Shown here: piece by piece, positions 17,424 through 26,400 of the stretch | Numbering within the stretch: the stretch's first letter is position 1 | How the letters are laid out: every line of letters begins with the position of its first letter | Notes under the pieces: model-generated | Seen by the model: only the letters and a program-made list of their open reading frames with translations | Told to the model about the DNA's origin: nothing | Database searches by the model: none | Translations under genes and position numbers: made by a program | Source: Bacteroidota bacterium | Lineage (GTDB): Bacteria; Bacteroidota; Bacteroidia; AKYH767-A; 2013-40CM-41-45 | NCBI GenBank assembly: GCA_004295015.1 | Contig: SHNE01000053.1 | Coordinates: 62,001-126,000 of the forward strand | DNA length: 64,000 nt | Direction of reading: 5' to 3'

Positions 17424-18098
17424 TTATTCTTGTTTTGCTGCGGTAGACAGGTGTTTTAAAACTTTTGCTTCAATGTAGAAAATAATTTCTTCAACAATAT
17501 TTTTAGCCTGATCTCCTGTTCGTTCAAGTTTGCGGATTGTTGAAACAATATGCAAAGCCTGCATAGTTTTATCAGGATGCTGCTGAATAAATTCTGCCAA
17601 TACCGAATTTGCTTTTCCGTTTATATCATCCAGGATATCATCCTTTTTGAAAACACCACGGGCTAGTTTAGTATTTTCATGGTCAAATGCCACTTGAGCA
17701 TCTTTCATCATCTCGATTGCCATACTGTACATTTTCTCCAATTCAGTAACCTGTAAAAGTTTAGCGTCGAAAATGGTTTCTGTTTCTGCTACATAACGGG
17801 CAATGCCATCTGCTATATCACCAATTCTTTCAAGGTTTGAATTGATCTTAAGAACTGCCAGTACAAAGCGTAAATCGATGGCAACAGGATTGAAAAGTGC
17901 GAAAATATTCTCACAGTCTTTATCAATTTTTAATTCAAGAGCATTCACTCGTTTTTCATTGAAATTTACTTCACGGGCAAGTGACTTATCAAAGTTAAAG
18001 AGTGCCTCTTTTCCTTTCTCCAATTGGGAACTTACCAAATTGAACATTTCAAGTATTTCGTCTTTTAATCGTTTGAGTTCGGTATCGAGATGTGTCAT
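17424..18098 (-). CDS. phoU: Phosphate-specific transport regulator PhoU
   Basis: This 224-residue all-helical protein has the usual two repeated three-helix bundles. The metal-binding PhoU signatures are present in each half, for example NSNLERIGDIADGIARYVAE and RKLERTGDQAKNIVEEIIFY. PhoU couples the Pst transporter to the phosphate-sensing kinase and limits phosphate uptake. It is the last gene of the porin-pstSCAB-phoU transcript and is separated from pstB by a hairpin. No PhoR-type kinase is encoded in this window, so its signalling partner is elsewhere. Confidence 0.95.
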   Translation of the reverse strand: MTHLDTELKRLKDEILEMFNLVSSQLEKGKEALFNFDKSLAREVNFNEKRVNALELKIDKDCENIFALFNPVAIDLRFVLAVLKINSNLERIGDIADGIARYVAETETIFDAKLLQVTELEKMYSMAIEMMKDAQVAFDHENTKLARGVFKKDDILDDINGKANSVLAEFIQQHPDKTMQALHIVSTIRKLERTGDQAKNIVEEIIFYIEAKVLKHLSTAAKQE

Positions 18099-18165
18099 TT
18101 TCTATGAAGTTAAATCGTAATTTATTGAAAATAGCTTCTATTCTTTAAGTTGCTGTAGCCAGTTT

Positions 18166-18191
18166 AATTTACAGGTAAATTACCGTAAATT
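18166..18191 (-). other. Intercistronic hairpin between pstB and phoU
   Basis: AATTTAC-A-GGTA / TACC-GTAAATT folds into a bulged stem immediately after the pstB stop. No T-run follows on the minus strand, so it looks like a processing or mRNA-stability element rather than a terminator. Confidence 0.45.
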
Positions 18192-18950
18192 TTATCCGAA
18201 TCGTCCGGTTATATAATCCTGCGTTTGTGAATGCGTTGGATTTGTAAATATAACCGGAGTAGTATCGAATTCGACAAGTTCTCCAAGATAAAAGAATGCA
18301 GTCTTATCGCTTACTCTTCCTGCCTGCTGCATATTATGCGTTACAATAATAATTGTATATTTTGTTTTAAGCTCATATATTAAATCTTCAATCTTTGCTG
18401 TTGAAATTGGGTCAAGAGCGGAGGCAGGTTCATCCATCAGAATAATCGATGGTTCTATTGCTAAGGCCCTTGCTATACATAATCTTTGTTGTTGCCCTCC
18501 TGAAAGTTCAAAGGCCGATTTTTTTAACTTATCCTTTACCTCATCCCAAAGTGCTGCTTGCTTTAAAGATGTTTCTACTCTCTCTTCCACAAAGCCTGAA
18601 TGATCGATACCATTTACTCTTAATCCATATGCTACATTTTCAAAAATACTCTTTGGAAATGGGTTAGGTTTCTGAAAAACCATTCCGACTTTCTTTCTGA
18701 GTTCATCAATCCTCATTCCTGCGGACTTCTTGTAAATGTCTTTCCCATCCAACAAGACTTCACCTTTAATTTTTACATTAGGAATGAGGTCATTCATTCG
18801 ATTGAATAAACGAAGGTAAGTTGATTTTCCGCATCCGGATGGTCCGATTAATGCCGTGACAGTATTCGGTTCGAAGGTCATATTAATACCTTTCAGCGCA
18901 TGAAAATCACCGTAGTGAAGATGTAGGTTTTTTGTTTCTAGTTTTTGCAT
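18192..18950 (-). CDS. pstB: Phosphate ABC transporter ATP-binding protein
   Basis: This 252-residue cytoplasmic ATPase powers high-affinity phosphate import by the Pst complex. The Walker A motif is GPSGCGKST. The Pst-specific [15 protein letters not shown] follows. The Q-loop is VFQKPNPFP, the ABC signature is LSGGQQQR and Walker B is [13 protein letters not shown]. The switch His is in [13 protein letters not shown]. Length and order match PstB closely. It lies 10 nt after pstA in the operon. Confidence 0.97.
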   Translation of the reverse strand: MQKLETKNLHLHYGDFHALKGINMTFEPNTVTALIGPSGCGKSTYLRLFNRMNDLIPNVKIKGEVLLDGKDIYKKSAGMRIDELRKKVGMVFQKPNPFPKSIFENVAYGLRVNGIDHSGFVEERVETSLKQAALWDEVKDKLKKSAFELSGGQQQRLCIARALAIEPSIILMDEPASALDPISTAKIEDLIYELKTKYTIIIVTHNMQQAGRVSDKTAFFYLGELVEFDTTPVIFTNPTHSQTQDYITGRFG

Positions 18951-18960
18951 TTCAATTTCA

Positions 18961-19815
18961 TTAATTCATTTTCACTTTATTGCTAAAGTATCGGCGAAGC
19001 ATATTGGCTGTAAGATTTAATATTAATACCAGCAGTACTAGCACAAGTGCTGTACCATAGGCAACATCTCTGGATTCTTCAATCTTTGTTCCACTTGTGG
19101 AAATGACATAGAGGTGATAAGGTAGTGCCATGACCTGGTCAAAAATACTATCAGGTAATTTCGGAAGAAAGTACGCCGCAACCGTGAATAGTATTGGTGC
19201 AGTCTCTCCACTGACCCGGCCGATTGAAAGGATTAATCCCGTGAGTATGTTTGGGAGTGCAATTGGTATTACAACTCTGCGGATGGTTTGGAGCTTCGAT
19301 GCACCCAATGCCAAACTTCCATGACGAAAACTATCGTTTACTGCAATCAGCGCTTCTTCCGTCACACGGATAACCACCGGTAAAGCGAGAAGACCTAATG
19401 TCAGAGAGCCTGCAAGAATAGAGTCTCCGAAATTTAAGGTGTTTACAAATAAGGACATTCCAAAAAGTCCGAATACTATAGAAGGAATGCCCGCCAGGTT
19501 ATTGGTCATTAATTTCATGAATCGCTTATACCAGGAATCTTTGGTGTATTCATGAATATATATTCCCGCTAAAACACCGATAGGAAAAGCAAAAAGCATG
19601 GAACCTGCCACTAGATAAAGCGTTCCGATAATTGCAGGATAAATACCTCCCTTTGTCATTCCCTCTGTCGGCATCTCCGTAAAGAATTCCCAGCTTAGCA
19701 TATGCCACCCACGAACGAAAATGAATTCCAAAATCCACACCAGAATTCCAATGACAAGAAAACTGAGGATTCGGAAAATCCAGAACGCAAATATTTCTTT
19801 ATTTTTTTTTGACAT
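18961..19815 (-). CDS. pstA: Phosphate ABC transporter permease PstA
   Basis: This 284-residue inner-membrane permease has about six membrane helices. The first contains [20 protein letters not shown]. The permease coupling loop that docks on PstB reads [20 protein letters not shown] followed by [15 protein letters not shown]. It pairs with PstC to form the phosphate channel. The start lies 5 nt after the pstC stop. It has the normal length with no insertion, unlike the adjacent PstC. Confidence 0.96.
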   Translation of the reverse strand: MSKKNKEIFAFWIFRILSFLVIGILVWILEFIFVRGWHMLSWEFFTEMPTEGMTKGGIYPAIIGTLYLVAGSMLFAFPIGVLAGIYIHEYTKDSWYKRFMKLMTNNLAGIPSIVFGLFGMSLFVNTLNFGDSILAGSLTLGLLALPVVIRVTEEALIAVNDSFRHGSLALGASKLQTIRRVVIPIALPNILTGLILSIGRVSGETAPILFTVAAYFLPKLPDSIFDQVMALPYHLYVISTSGTKIEESRDVAYGTALVLVLLVLILNLTANMLRRYFSNKVKMN

Positions 19816-19820
19816 GATCT

Positions 19821-21026
19821 TTAATGCTTCAGTTTACGTTTTCCGGATACGTATTCAATCCACAAATTTATAACTAAGGTTATGACAAAGAGTATGCAGC
19901 CCAAAGCAAATAATGCTTTAAAATGCACTCCACCTTGTGGAGCCTCTCCTAATTCTGCTGCAATCGTTGCAGGTATGGTTCTAACGGGTTGTAAAAGTGA
20001 ATGGGGCATGACTGCAGCGTTACCGGTCACCATTAATACAGCCATGGTTTCTCCAATTGCTCTGCCAATTCCAAGTATCGCTGCTGCCGTAATTCCTGAC
20101 ATGGAGTAGGGAAGTATGACTCTTGAAATTGTTTGCCACCTGTTTGCTCCTAATGCCAGAGAAGCTTCCTTCATGCTGCGAGGTGTATTACGAATCGCAT
20201 CTTCTGAAACGGTTATGATTGTTGGCAAAGCCATAATGGCCAGTACAACACTTCCTGCCAAAGCAGTTTCTCCGACCGGTAAATCAAACAGGTCATGAAT
20301 GAGAGGAACGATTACAATCAATCCAAAAAAACCATATACGACAGAAGGAATTCCTGCAAGAAGCTCAATCACCGGTTTTAAGATTTTTTGTAAGCGAGGA
20401 TCAGCTATTTCAGCCATATAAATGGCTGTCGCAATTCCTATGGGAAGTGCAAAGATGATTGCGAATATAGAAACGAGAAGAGTTCCTAAGATTAGCGGAA
20501 GGACTCCAAGTTGCACAGCCGGCTCTGCCGTAGGATACCAATCTTTGCCAAAGAGAAAATCCGGAATGTTATTCTTATCAACCCGGACAAGTTTCCCTTT
20601 AAGATCCTTAGCAAGGTAGTTATCAGGATAAACTGCCAGGATGTTTGGAATACTGTCGACTAGTGAATTTAATTTCTCCGGCAGATATTCAAAGTCAGCC
20701 CCAATTTCTTCTTCTGAGAAATAATCTCCTAAATCATTTATGGTAAAGGTGAGCATTGGCTCGTCTTTTCCGCCTACATCTTTCCAGTTCGTAATCTCGC
20801 CATCAAATATGCTTTTTATTTCACCTGCACTTAATTGATCTACAGGGTTGTTCTCATTAATAACAATAACATTGTGATGTTCCAAAGGAGAGGTATTGAA
20901 TAGTGCCAATCCTTCACGAAACAAAAACACAACAATAAGTAATACAGTGAAACTGGTTACTGTACCACTGATCATCAGAATCCCTTCGATGAATTGTTCA
21001 GTAAATCTTTTTAGCCTTTTCTTCAC
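19821..21026 (-). CDS. pstC: Phosphate ABC transporter permease PstC with a PstS-like insert
   Basis: This 401-residue permease is about 100 residues longer than usual. TM1 is at about residues 15-38. The normal PstC loop and second helix resume at PDFLFGKDWYPTAEP and LGVLPLILGTLLVSIF (from about 155). The periplasmic insert between them, about residues 45-155, contains NPVDQLSAGEIKSIFDGEIT and NWKDVGGKDEP. This closely matches PstS1 (NKVNQLTREQLEAIFTGKIK, NWKEVGGDD) and PstS2 (NPVRQLTREQLEGIFTGKIT, NWKDVGGND) in this island. The remaining core includes the coupling loop MKEASLALGANRWQTISRVI. The insert may be a fixed part of a binding-protein domain that interacts with phosphate or PstS. Confidence 0.94.
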   Translation of the reverse strand: MKKRLKRFTEQFIEGILMISGTVTSFTVLLIVVFLFREGLALFNTSPLEHHNVIVINENNPVDQLSAGEIKSIFDGEITNWKDVGGKDEPMLTFTINDLGDYFSEEEIGADFEYLPEKLNSLVDSIPNILAVYPDNYLAKDLKGKLVRVDKNNIPDFLFGKDWYPTAEPAVQLGVLPLILGTLLVSIFAIIFALPIGIATAIYMAEIADPRLQKILKPVIELLAGIPSVVYGFFGLIVIVPLIHDLFDLPVGETALAGSVVLAIMALPTIITVSEDAIRNTPRSMKEASLALGANRWQTISRVILPYSMSGITAAAILGIGRAIGETMAVLMVTGNAAVMPHSLLQPVRTIPATIAAELGEAPQGGVHFKALFALGCILFVITLVINLWIEYVSGKRKLKH

Positions 21027-21087
21027 TCCGGAAATAGATTAATATTAATGCAACAATTTTGTAACCTTGACTTGCCTGACGCAGGAA

Positions 21088-21115
21088 AAACAGTGGTAGT
21101 TGAAAACCACTGTTT
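21088..21115 (-). other. Intercistronic hairpin between pstS and pstC
   Basis: On the minus strand AAACAGTGGT, an 8-nt loop and ACCACTGTTT form a 10-bp stem followed by TTCC. Its place between the binding-protein gene and the permease genes fits partial termination or mRNA protection, giving more PstS than PstCAB. Confidence 0.6.
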
Positions 21116-21135
21116 AATTTTATGCCCCCGATTAT

Positions 21136-21954
21136 TTATTTTAAAGGGATGTATCCAACCTGCTCAACAATTTTTTGACCTGTGGCAGTAAGGATAAAGT
21201 TAATAAATGGTTTTACATTTGCTTCTTTTGAAGTTGGATAATAATAGTACAAAGGTCTTACTATGGGATAAGTTTTATTTTTTGCGTTTTCAAGACTTGC
21301 AATTACGAACGTTTTTCCTTTGTCGTAAGATACGGCAATATCTTTAACTTCTTTGTTTACATATGCAAGACCAACATATCCAATTGCCCCTTTCGTTTGA
21401 CTCACAGATTGTATAATAGCACCTGTTGCAGGCATATTCAATACCGTTGAAGCATAATTTTTTCTGGCCATAACGTGCTCTTTAAAAAACTCATAGGTTC
21501 CTGAACTTGATTCCCGCGAATACACGACAATAGTAAGATCATCACCACCGACTTCTTTCCAGTTTTTTATTTTACCGGTGAAAATGGCTTCAAGTTGCTC
21601 ACGGGTCAATTGATTTACTTTGTTTTGCGGATGAACGATCACCGATAATGCGTCGTTTGCAATAATTACTTCTTTAAATGCTGTTCCGGCTTCTTGTAAT
21701 TTTAACCGTTCGTCCATTTTTAACTTTCGGGATGCCATAGCAATGTCTGTTGTTCCGTCTAGCAAGGCTGCAATTCCCACACCGCTTCCTCCACCTATAA
21801 TGGTTATTCCGGATGAAGTATTTTGTTTCATATAACTTTCAGCTTCTTTTTGAGAAAGGGGTAATACTGTATCACTTCCCTTTATGACAATCTTTTGGGC
21901 AGTAAGTGCAGTTGATAAAGTTATTGCCAGGATAAATAATGAGAAATATTTCAT
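21136..21954 (-). CDS. pstS: Periplasmic phosphate-binding protein (PstS1)
   Basis: This 272-residue protein has the signal peptide MKYFSLFILAITLSTALTAQ and no lipobox Cys, so it should be soluble in the periplasm. Phosphate-binding segments are visible: KGSDTVLPL, GGGSGVGIAALLDGTTDIAM and YSRESSSGTYEFF. I chose the ATG at 21954, because a longer frame from 22011 would overlap the porin gene and push the signal peptide inward. It lies 22 nt after the porin stop, so porin and Pst genes are probably one transcript. It is a clear paralogue of PstS2 at 28189-29055. Confidence 0.94.
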   Translation of the reverse strand: MKYFSLFILAITLSTALTAQKIVIKGSDTVLPLSQKEAESYMKQNTSSGITIIGGGSGVGIAALLDGTTDIAMASRKLKMDERLKLQEAGTAFKEVIIANDALSVIVHPQNKVNQLTREQLEAIFTGKIKNWKEVGGDDLTIVVYSRESSSGTYEFFKEHVMARKNYASTVLNMPATGAIIQSVSQTKGAIGYVGLAYVNKEVKDIAVSYDKGKTFVIASLENAKNKTYPIVRPLYYYYPTSKEANVKPFINFILTATGQKIVEQVGYIPLK

Positions 21955-21976
21955 GGTCTGTTTTTTAAATAATTTG

Positions 21977-23323
21977 TTAGAATTTGACTTGTAGACGGAG
22001 TGTAAATACATTATCCTTCAGGTCATTCATGTAGCTTGGTTTGCCTGTTGCATCCTGAATGTTTTTGGATGTTTCATTCTTCACCAAATCATAATAGGCT
22101 GTGATTTTTACCTGAGGATCCCACTTGTAAGCCAGTCCGAATCCCCATGTATCATAACGAAGATCGCTTGTATTAAATGACTTAAAACCATCTGCAGACA
22201 CAACTGATTTTCCTATATTATCTCCTTCCACTTCTGTGTTGGGATCATACCAATCGTATTTTACTATGGCTTGAAAGGGTGAATTTCCAATATTCTGTAA
22301 GAAATATATATAGGCTCCGTTAAATGAACGCTTATATACATAGGAAGTAACTGCAGCTTTCGGACTTGAAGAAGAGGAGGAGCTTCCCGGCTGATCCCCT
22401 TGAATATATTCAGCCCTTACGGTGGTAATACCCGGCTGCCATGCAAGGCTCACCTGTGCATTTATTCCAACATATTTTCTGTCTGCATACTTACCTTTGA
22501 ATGAGGCATTCTCAATTTTAAATCCTTTAGTTCCTGTTGCATCAGTACCAACAGAATAAATTGTGTCTGCATCAACGCGAAAGCCACCGGAGTATATTGA
22601 AGCACCAAATCCATATTTGATTTTTTCTGAAGCAGATGACCGTTCAATGGAAATTCTGCCAATAAAATCTTTTTTCTTATCAAAGTCACTTGCATCTGCT
22701 CCGGCAGACGGTGCACCAATGCCGTTAAAGTATCCTCCCTCTAATCTTAACCAGCTCCAGTTGCTTGTCTTATGACCTTGTATGGCCAGAGTAGCTCCAA
22801 GGTCCCTTTCACCCGGAAATAATAACTGTGACATTCTGCCACGTTCAGGTGACTCTCTTGAACTGGACGAATAACCAATTTCGTATCCAAATGGTCTGTC
22901 AAACATTCCGGCTTTCACCTGTACCCAACCTGTCCATTTATCTGTCAGTAAAACATAGGCATCTTTTATCGCCAAACCTTTTTCTGAAACATCGATTTGT
23001 AAAACATATTGTGAAGTGGAAACCCCGCGATCATCAGATGGTGAAGCATAGGCGAATTTAACACGGCCTCTTCTCACCAAAAACCTCTTATCTACCCCGG
23101 ATTTAAAATTGCCACCGGCAAAAGATTCTTGTCCGGAAGAGTCGGCTATTTGATATTGTGCTTGAATGTAGCCTGAGATTTTTAATCTTTTTAATACTTC
23201 TAATTTTGAATTGAGTGCAGCTACATTTGAAGTGAGCGTATCCATCGGGCTGAGATTAGCTTCTTGAGCTTGGCTGAGTGTCAGACTGAAAAGAAATGCT
23301 AAAACAAGGAAATTTTTTTTCAT
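21977..23323 (-). CDS. Phosphate-selective porin (OprO/OprP-type)
   Basis: This 448-residue outer-membrane barrel has a signal peptide ending SLTLSQAQE and a short coiled region (TLTSNVAALNSKLEVLKRL). The family then shows KISGYIQAQYQ-like, FLVRRGRVKFAYAS and YVLQIDVSEKGLAIKDAYV strands, and GMFDRPFGYEIGYSSSSRES with PERGRM. It ends LRLQVKF. Such porins let phosphate cross the outer membrane. It is the first gene of the porin-pstS-pstC-pstA-pstB-phoU transcript and has a Pho-box-like repeat array upstream. Anion preference is inferred from family and context. Confidence 0.92.
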   Translation of the reverse strand: MKKNFLVLAFLFSLTLSQAQEANLSPMDTLTSNVAALNSKLEVLKRLKISGYIQAQYQIADSSGQESFAGGNFKSGVDKRFLVRRGRVKFAYASPSDDRGVSTSQYVLQIDVSEKGLAIKDAYVLLTDKWTGWVQVKAGMFDRPFGYEIGYSSSSRESPERGRMSQLLFPGERDLGATLAIQGHKTSNWSWLRLEGGYFNGIGAPSAGADASDFDKKKDFIGRISIERSSASEKIKYGFGASIYSGGFRVDADTIYSVGTDATGTKGFKIENASFKGKYADRKYVGINAQVSLAWQPGITTVRAEYIQGDQPGSSSSSSSPKAAVTSYVYKRSFNGAYIYFLQNIGNSPFQAIVKYDWYDPNTEVEGDNIGKSVVSADGFKSFNTSDLRYDTWGFGLAYKWDPQVKITAYYDLVKNETSKNIQDATGKPSYMNDLKDNVFTLRLQVKF

Positions 23324-23343
23324 GGTTCTGTTTTTCTTGAACG

Positions 23344-23411
23344 CAAAGTAACATGAACAATATTTCCTTAATATGCCTCCAATGTTAAGCCAATATTAAA
23401 TGTGAATGAAT
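23344..23411 (-). promoter_or_regulatory. Promoter and candidate Pho box of the porin-pst operon
   Basis: Plus-strand octamers at 11-nt steps read ATATTTCC (23360), ATATGCCT (23371), ATGTTAAG (23382), ATATTAAA (23393) and GAATGAAT (23404). On the coding strand two adjacent 11-mers, TTTAATATTGG and CTTAACATTGG, differ at only two positions. A near-consensus -7 element, TTACTTTG on the minus strand, lies at 23351-23344. Its upstream edge is 9 nt from the first unit, the same register as at the other island promoters. Confidence 0.5.
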
Positions 23412-23442
23412 TGTGTAAAAAAGTCAAGCTTAGTAAATTTAT

Positions 23443-26268
23443 CTAAAACTTGTAAGATACAGATAATGAGTAGTTTATCCCATAATTGTAGCTTGATATC
23501 CCGGAGTCAATATCTGCTGCATATTTACCATTTTGATTCTGATCTTGATAGAAGATTCCGGCTTCATTCAAAATATCGCTAACCGTCATTTTAATTTCAC
23601 CCTTTTGAAAAATTCTTTTGCTAAGTTGGAAATCGAGCAAGTTACGCGGTGATTCTTCAATGCTCAAATACCCTGAATTTCCAACCTGGTAAATACGTCT
23701 GCCTATCCGGTTATAAATTACGTTGAAACCGATTCCCGTTACCGATTCATTATAGGATAAACCGCCATTTATTAAGTATGGACTTTGTCCTTGCATCGGT
23801 CTGTCTGATCCTGCCCTCAAATCACCTGATTTGTCGACTTTTGATTCCATCAATGCCAGGTTCCCATAAATACTGAAGTTACTCCATTGTTTCCAATTGA
23901 CGATGCTTTCAAGCAAAGACAGGTTTTTTCGCCATTCGAATTCGATTCCGACAACATATGAACCTGTAGCATTTTCAAAACTGATTTTTCTTGATCCTGC
24001 ACCTGAACTTTCAACTACAGGTTCAATCGGATTTTTAAATTTTTTATAGAACAATGAAGCAGAAACTACCTGTCCATTCTCAGGGAAAGTTTCAAAGCGA
24101 AGATCAAAGTTGTAAATTTCAGTTCTCTTGAGTGAGTCGTTACCTTCTATGGAAGTTGCTGTACTAAAGTCATAGAAACTAAAAGGTGCCAATTCTCTGA
24201 ATTCGGGACGAGCAACAGTTTTTGATGCTGCGAATCGTATATTCGATTTTTCACTTATTGAAAAATTTGCGTTTAGTGAAGGCAAGACATCCACATAATT
24301 CGTATTCACTTTGATGGTGTCATTACTGTAGCCGAATGAATTTAGTTTCTGAATAAAATTTTCAATCCTTATGCCCCATACAAGATTTAATTTTTGAGTG
24401 ATCTGATTCTCAAGCTGAAGAAAACCAGCATGCAAATTCGAAGATGAGGAATAATGATCAGACGGGTTTGTAATCTCATCTATTCTAAATCCTGTGTTTC
24501 CTATATTCTCCGGTGCAAAAATTGAATCAATCGGCTGAGAGAGTAGTGCCCAATTGAATTTTCCAGGGTTACTGACAATATAGCCTAAAACCCTTGCATC
24601 AAAAATGCGCTCTTTATACTGCTCATTATATCCGAATTTTACTGCATGACCCTTCCCTATAAATGAAAGTGGGATTAGAAAGTTGGCTTCTGCATTATAA
24701 ATTTTTTCATTCAATTGCGAGAAAAATTTCCCTGCATAACTCGGCGAGGCATTTCCAAAAGGTACATAGGCATACATGGTGGTATCCTCTGACGAATTGT
24801 CAAGATTTCTATAGTAATACATGCGCCTTAGATTCGGCACATCTTGACTTGTTTTATTCAAACTTCCATACCAATTAATTTTCACACCGGATTTTGGCAG
24901 GAGGTGCTTGCCGGAGAGTATTGAATTGTAAAATTTTGTGGAAGTATATTTAAGGGATGTTGCAGAAATTTCCTGCTGATTTTCGATATCAGTTCCCTTC
25001 CTTATTATGGTTTGATCTTCTGCATTCACACTATACAGATTTTTTAAACTAATCTCATTATCGCTCTTCAGTTTATAGGTGAGATTTAACAAAGCTCCCC
25101 AAAAAGTATGATCTTTATATTGTTCATCATTGAACATATAATTTCTGGAGCCATCAAGATCGTAATCGCTTCTTTCAACTTCAGTTTTCTTTTTAGAAGA
25201 AGAGTAGCTCAAAGCACCTATTAGTCCAAATTCGTTTTTTAATATTTTTTTATTTTGACCGAAAGAAAGTTGATAGGATTGATTTAAAGGCGACTTCTTT
25301 TTTTCCTGTGTAGACCAATCATTTGTAAGCAGTTTTGAAGCTTCAATTTTTTCAGCAGTTGTAGATTTTTTAAACGCTTGTGAATTTGGGAACCCGGAAG
25401 GTATTGCTCTTGTCCCATCATCTTGACCTAACCAGTCTTGTTTTCCTCCCTTATATTCCTGATAATTTTTATAGGTACTAATTGAATTCATTCCACTCCC
25501 GGCACTAAAGCTGAAGAATCCTTGATCCGGGATATCCTTTGTATTTAGCTGTAGTATGCCTCCTGCAAAATCGCCTTGCAGTTCCGGGGAGGCTGTCTTC
25601 ACAATAATTAAATTGTCTAACAATGAAGCTGGAAACAAATCGAACGAAAAGGCTTTCCTGTCCGGTTCAGTACTTGCTAACGGAACCCCATTAAGTGTTG
25701 CGCTGTTATAACGTTCATTTAGACCTCTAATGATAACGAATCGTCCTTCTTGTATACTCGCCCCGCTAACTCGTCGGATCACTTCTCCGGTATTTTTATC
25801 AGCTGTTTTTTTAATGAGCTCAGATGAAATCCCGTCCTGTACCGTGGCACTCTTCTTTTGCATGAGCAATATTGATCCAATGCTTTCTCTTCGCATGTCG
25901 GCTGTGATCGTTACTTCATTTAATTGCAAATTACTTGACTCCATAGTCACATCAATAGTTAAAACCAAGTCCGAAAGAACTTTTATTTGAGGAATTAGTT
26001 GAGGATTGTAACCAACATACCTTACTACAAGCGTATAAATTCCTACCGGTATATTATCTATTTTGTAGTTCCCATCCAAATCAGTAACAGTTCCTAGTCC
26101 GGTCCCTTCCAACATGATCGGAACACCAATCAAACTTTCATTGGTGTTTTTGTCCACTATATTTCCTTTGATACTACCAAGGTCAGCACTGCTTCCCAAG
26201 CAATACAAATTCATCATCATAATGAAGGAAATAAGTACAATAAATCTTGGCATTTGTTTCTGTTTCAT
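23443..26268 (-). CDS. TonB-dependent receptor of the phosphate island
   Basis: This 941-residue outer-membrane transporter has a signal region followed by a carboxypeptidase-regulatory-like domain (GSIKGNIVDKNTNESLIGVP, then TDLDGNYKIDNIPVG). A plug domain follows (IRRVSGASIQEGRFVIIRGL, then NERYNSATLNGVPLASTEPD). The large barrel ends in SYKF. It lacks the SusC signature and has no SusD partner. It sits between the porin operon and the T9SS protein gene and has its own promoter with a Pho-box-like array. Uptake of a phosphorus compound too large for the porin is an inference from context. The ligand cannot be read from sequence. Confidence 0.92.
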   Translation of the reverse strand: MKQKQMPRFIVLISFIMMMNLYCLGSSADLGSIKGNIVDKNTNESLIGVPIMLEGTGLGTVTDLDGNYKIDNIPVGIYTLVVRYVGYNPQLIPQIKVLSDLVLTIDVTMESSNLQLNEVTITADMRRESIGSILLMQKKSATVQDGISSELIKKTADKNTGEVIRRVSGASIQEGRFVIIRGLNERYNSATLNGVPLASTEPDRKAFSFDLFPASLLDNLIIVKTASPELQGDFAGGILQLNTKDIPDQGFFSFSAGSGMNSISTYKNYQEYKGGKQDWLGQDDGTRAIPSGFPNSQAFKKSTTAEKIEASKLLTNDWSTQEKKKSPLNQSYQLSFGQNKKILKNEFGLIGALSYSSSKKKTEVERSDYDLDGSRNYMFNDEQYKDHTFWGALLNLTYKLKSDNEISLKNLYSVNAEDQTIIRKGTDIENQQEISATSLKYTSTKFYNSILSGKHLLPKSGVKINWYGSLNKTSQDVPNLRRMYYYRNLDNSSEDTTMYAYVPFGNASPSYAGKFFSQLNEKIYNAEANFLIPLSFIGKGHAVKFGYNEQYKERIFDARVLGYIVSNPGKFNWALLSQPIDSIFAPENIGNTGFRIDEITNPSDHYSSSSNLHAGFLQLENQITQKLNLVWGIRIENFIQKLNSFGYSNDTIKVNTNYVDVLPSLNANFSISEKSNIRFAASKTVARPEFRELAPFSFYDFSTATSIEGNDSLKRTEIYNFDLRFETFPENGQVVSASLFYKKFKNPIEPVVESSGAGSRKISFENATGSYVVGIEFEWRKNLSLLESIVNWKQWSNFSIYGNLALMESKVDKSGDLRAGSDRPMQGQSPYLINGGLSYNESVTGIGFNVIYNRIGRRIYQVGNSGYLSIEESPRNLLDFQLSKRIFQKGEIKMTVSDILNEAGIFYQDQNQNGKYAADIDSGISSYNYGINYSLSVSYKF

Positions 26269-26288
26269 GTTGTTCCGGCTTAATTCTT

Positions 26289-26345
26289 CAAATGTATCGT
26301 CGGCATGTAAACAGATTCTTATTTCTGGATTAATACAATGTTATC
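26289..26345 (-). promoter_or_regulatory. Promoter and candidate Pho box of the TonB receptor gene
   Basis: The minus-strand -7 element TACATTTG (26296-26289) is an exact TAnnTTTG. Upstream, plus-strand octamers at 11-nt steps read ATGTAAAC (26305), TTCTTATT (26316), GGATTAAT (26327) and ATGTTATC (26338). The first unit starts 9 nt from the -7 edge, exactly as in the promoter at 30200-30256. The leader would be about 14 nt. Confidence 0.55.
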
Positions 26346-26353
26346 AAACGATA

Positions 26354-26377
26354 AAAGGTCGGCAATTGCCGACCTTT
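26354..26377 (-). terminator. Palindromic terminator after the T9SS protein gene
   Basis: AAAGGTCGGCAATTGCCGACCTTT is a perfect 24-nt palindrome, 24 nt downstream of the stop of the 26401-28002 gene. On the minus strand it is followed by TTATCG. It probably isolates the TonB receptor gene from upstream transcription. Confidence 0.7.
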
Positions 26378-26400
26378 GAACCAACACAAAAAGTAAAAGG

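Noticed and set aside
18855-18875. tRNA-like GGTTCGA sequence
   Set aside because: It lies inside pstB, and no cloverleaf arms can be paired around it.
21955-22011. Longer N-terminus for PstS1 starting at 22011
   Set aside because: It would overlap the porin gene and place the signal peptide 19 residues inside the protein.
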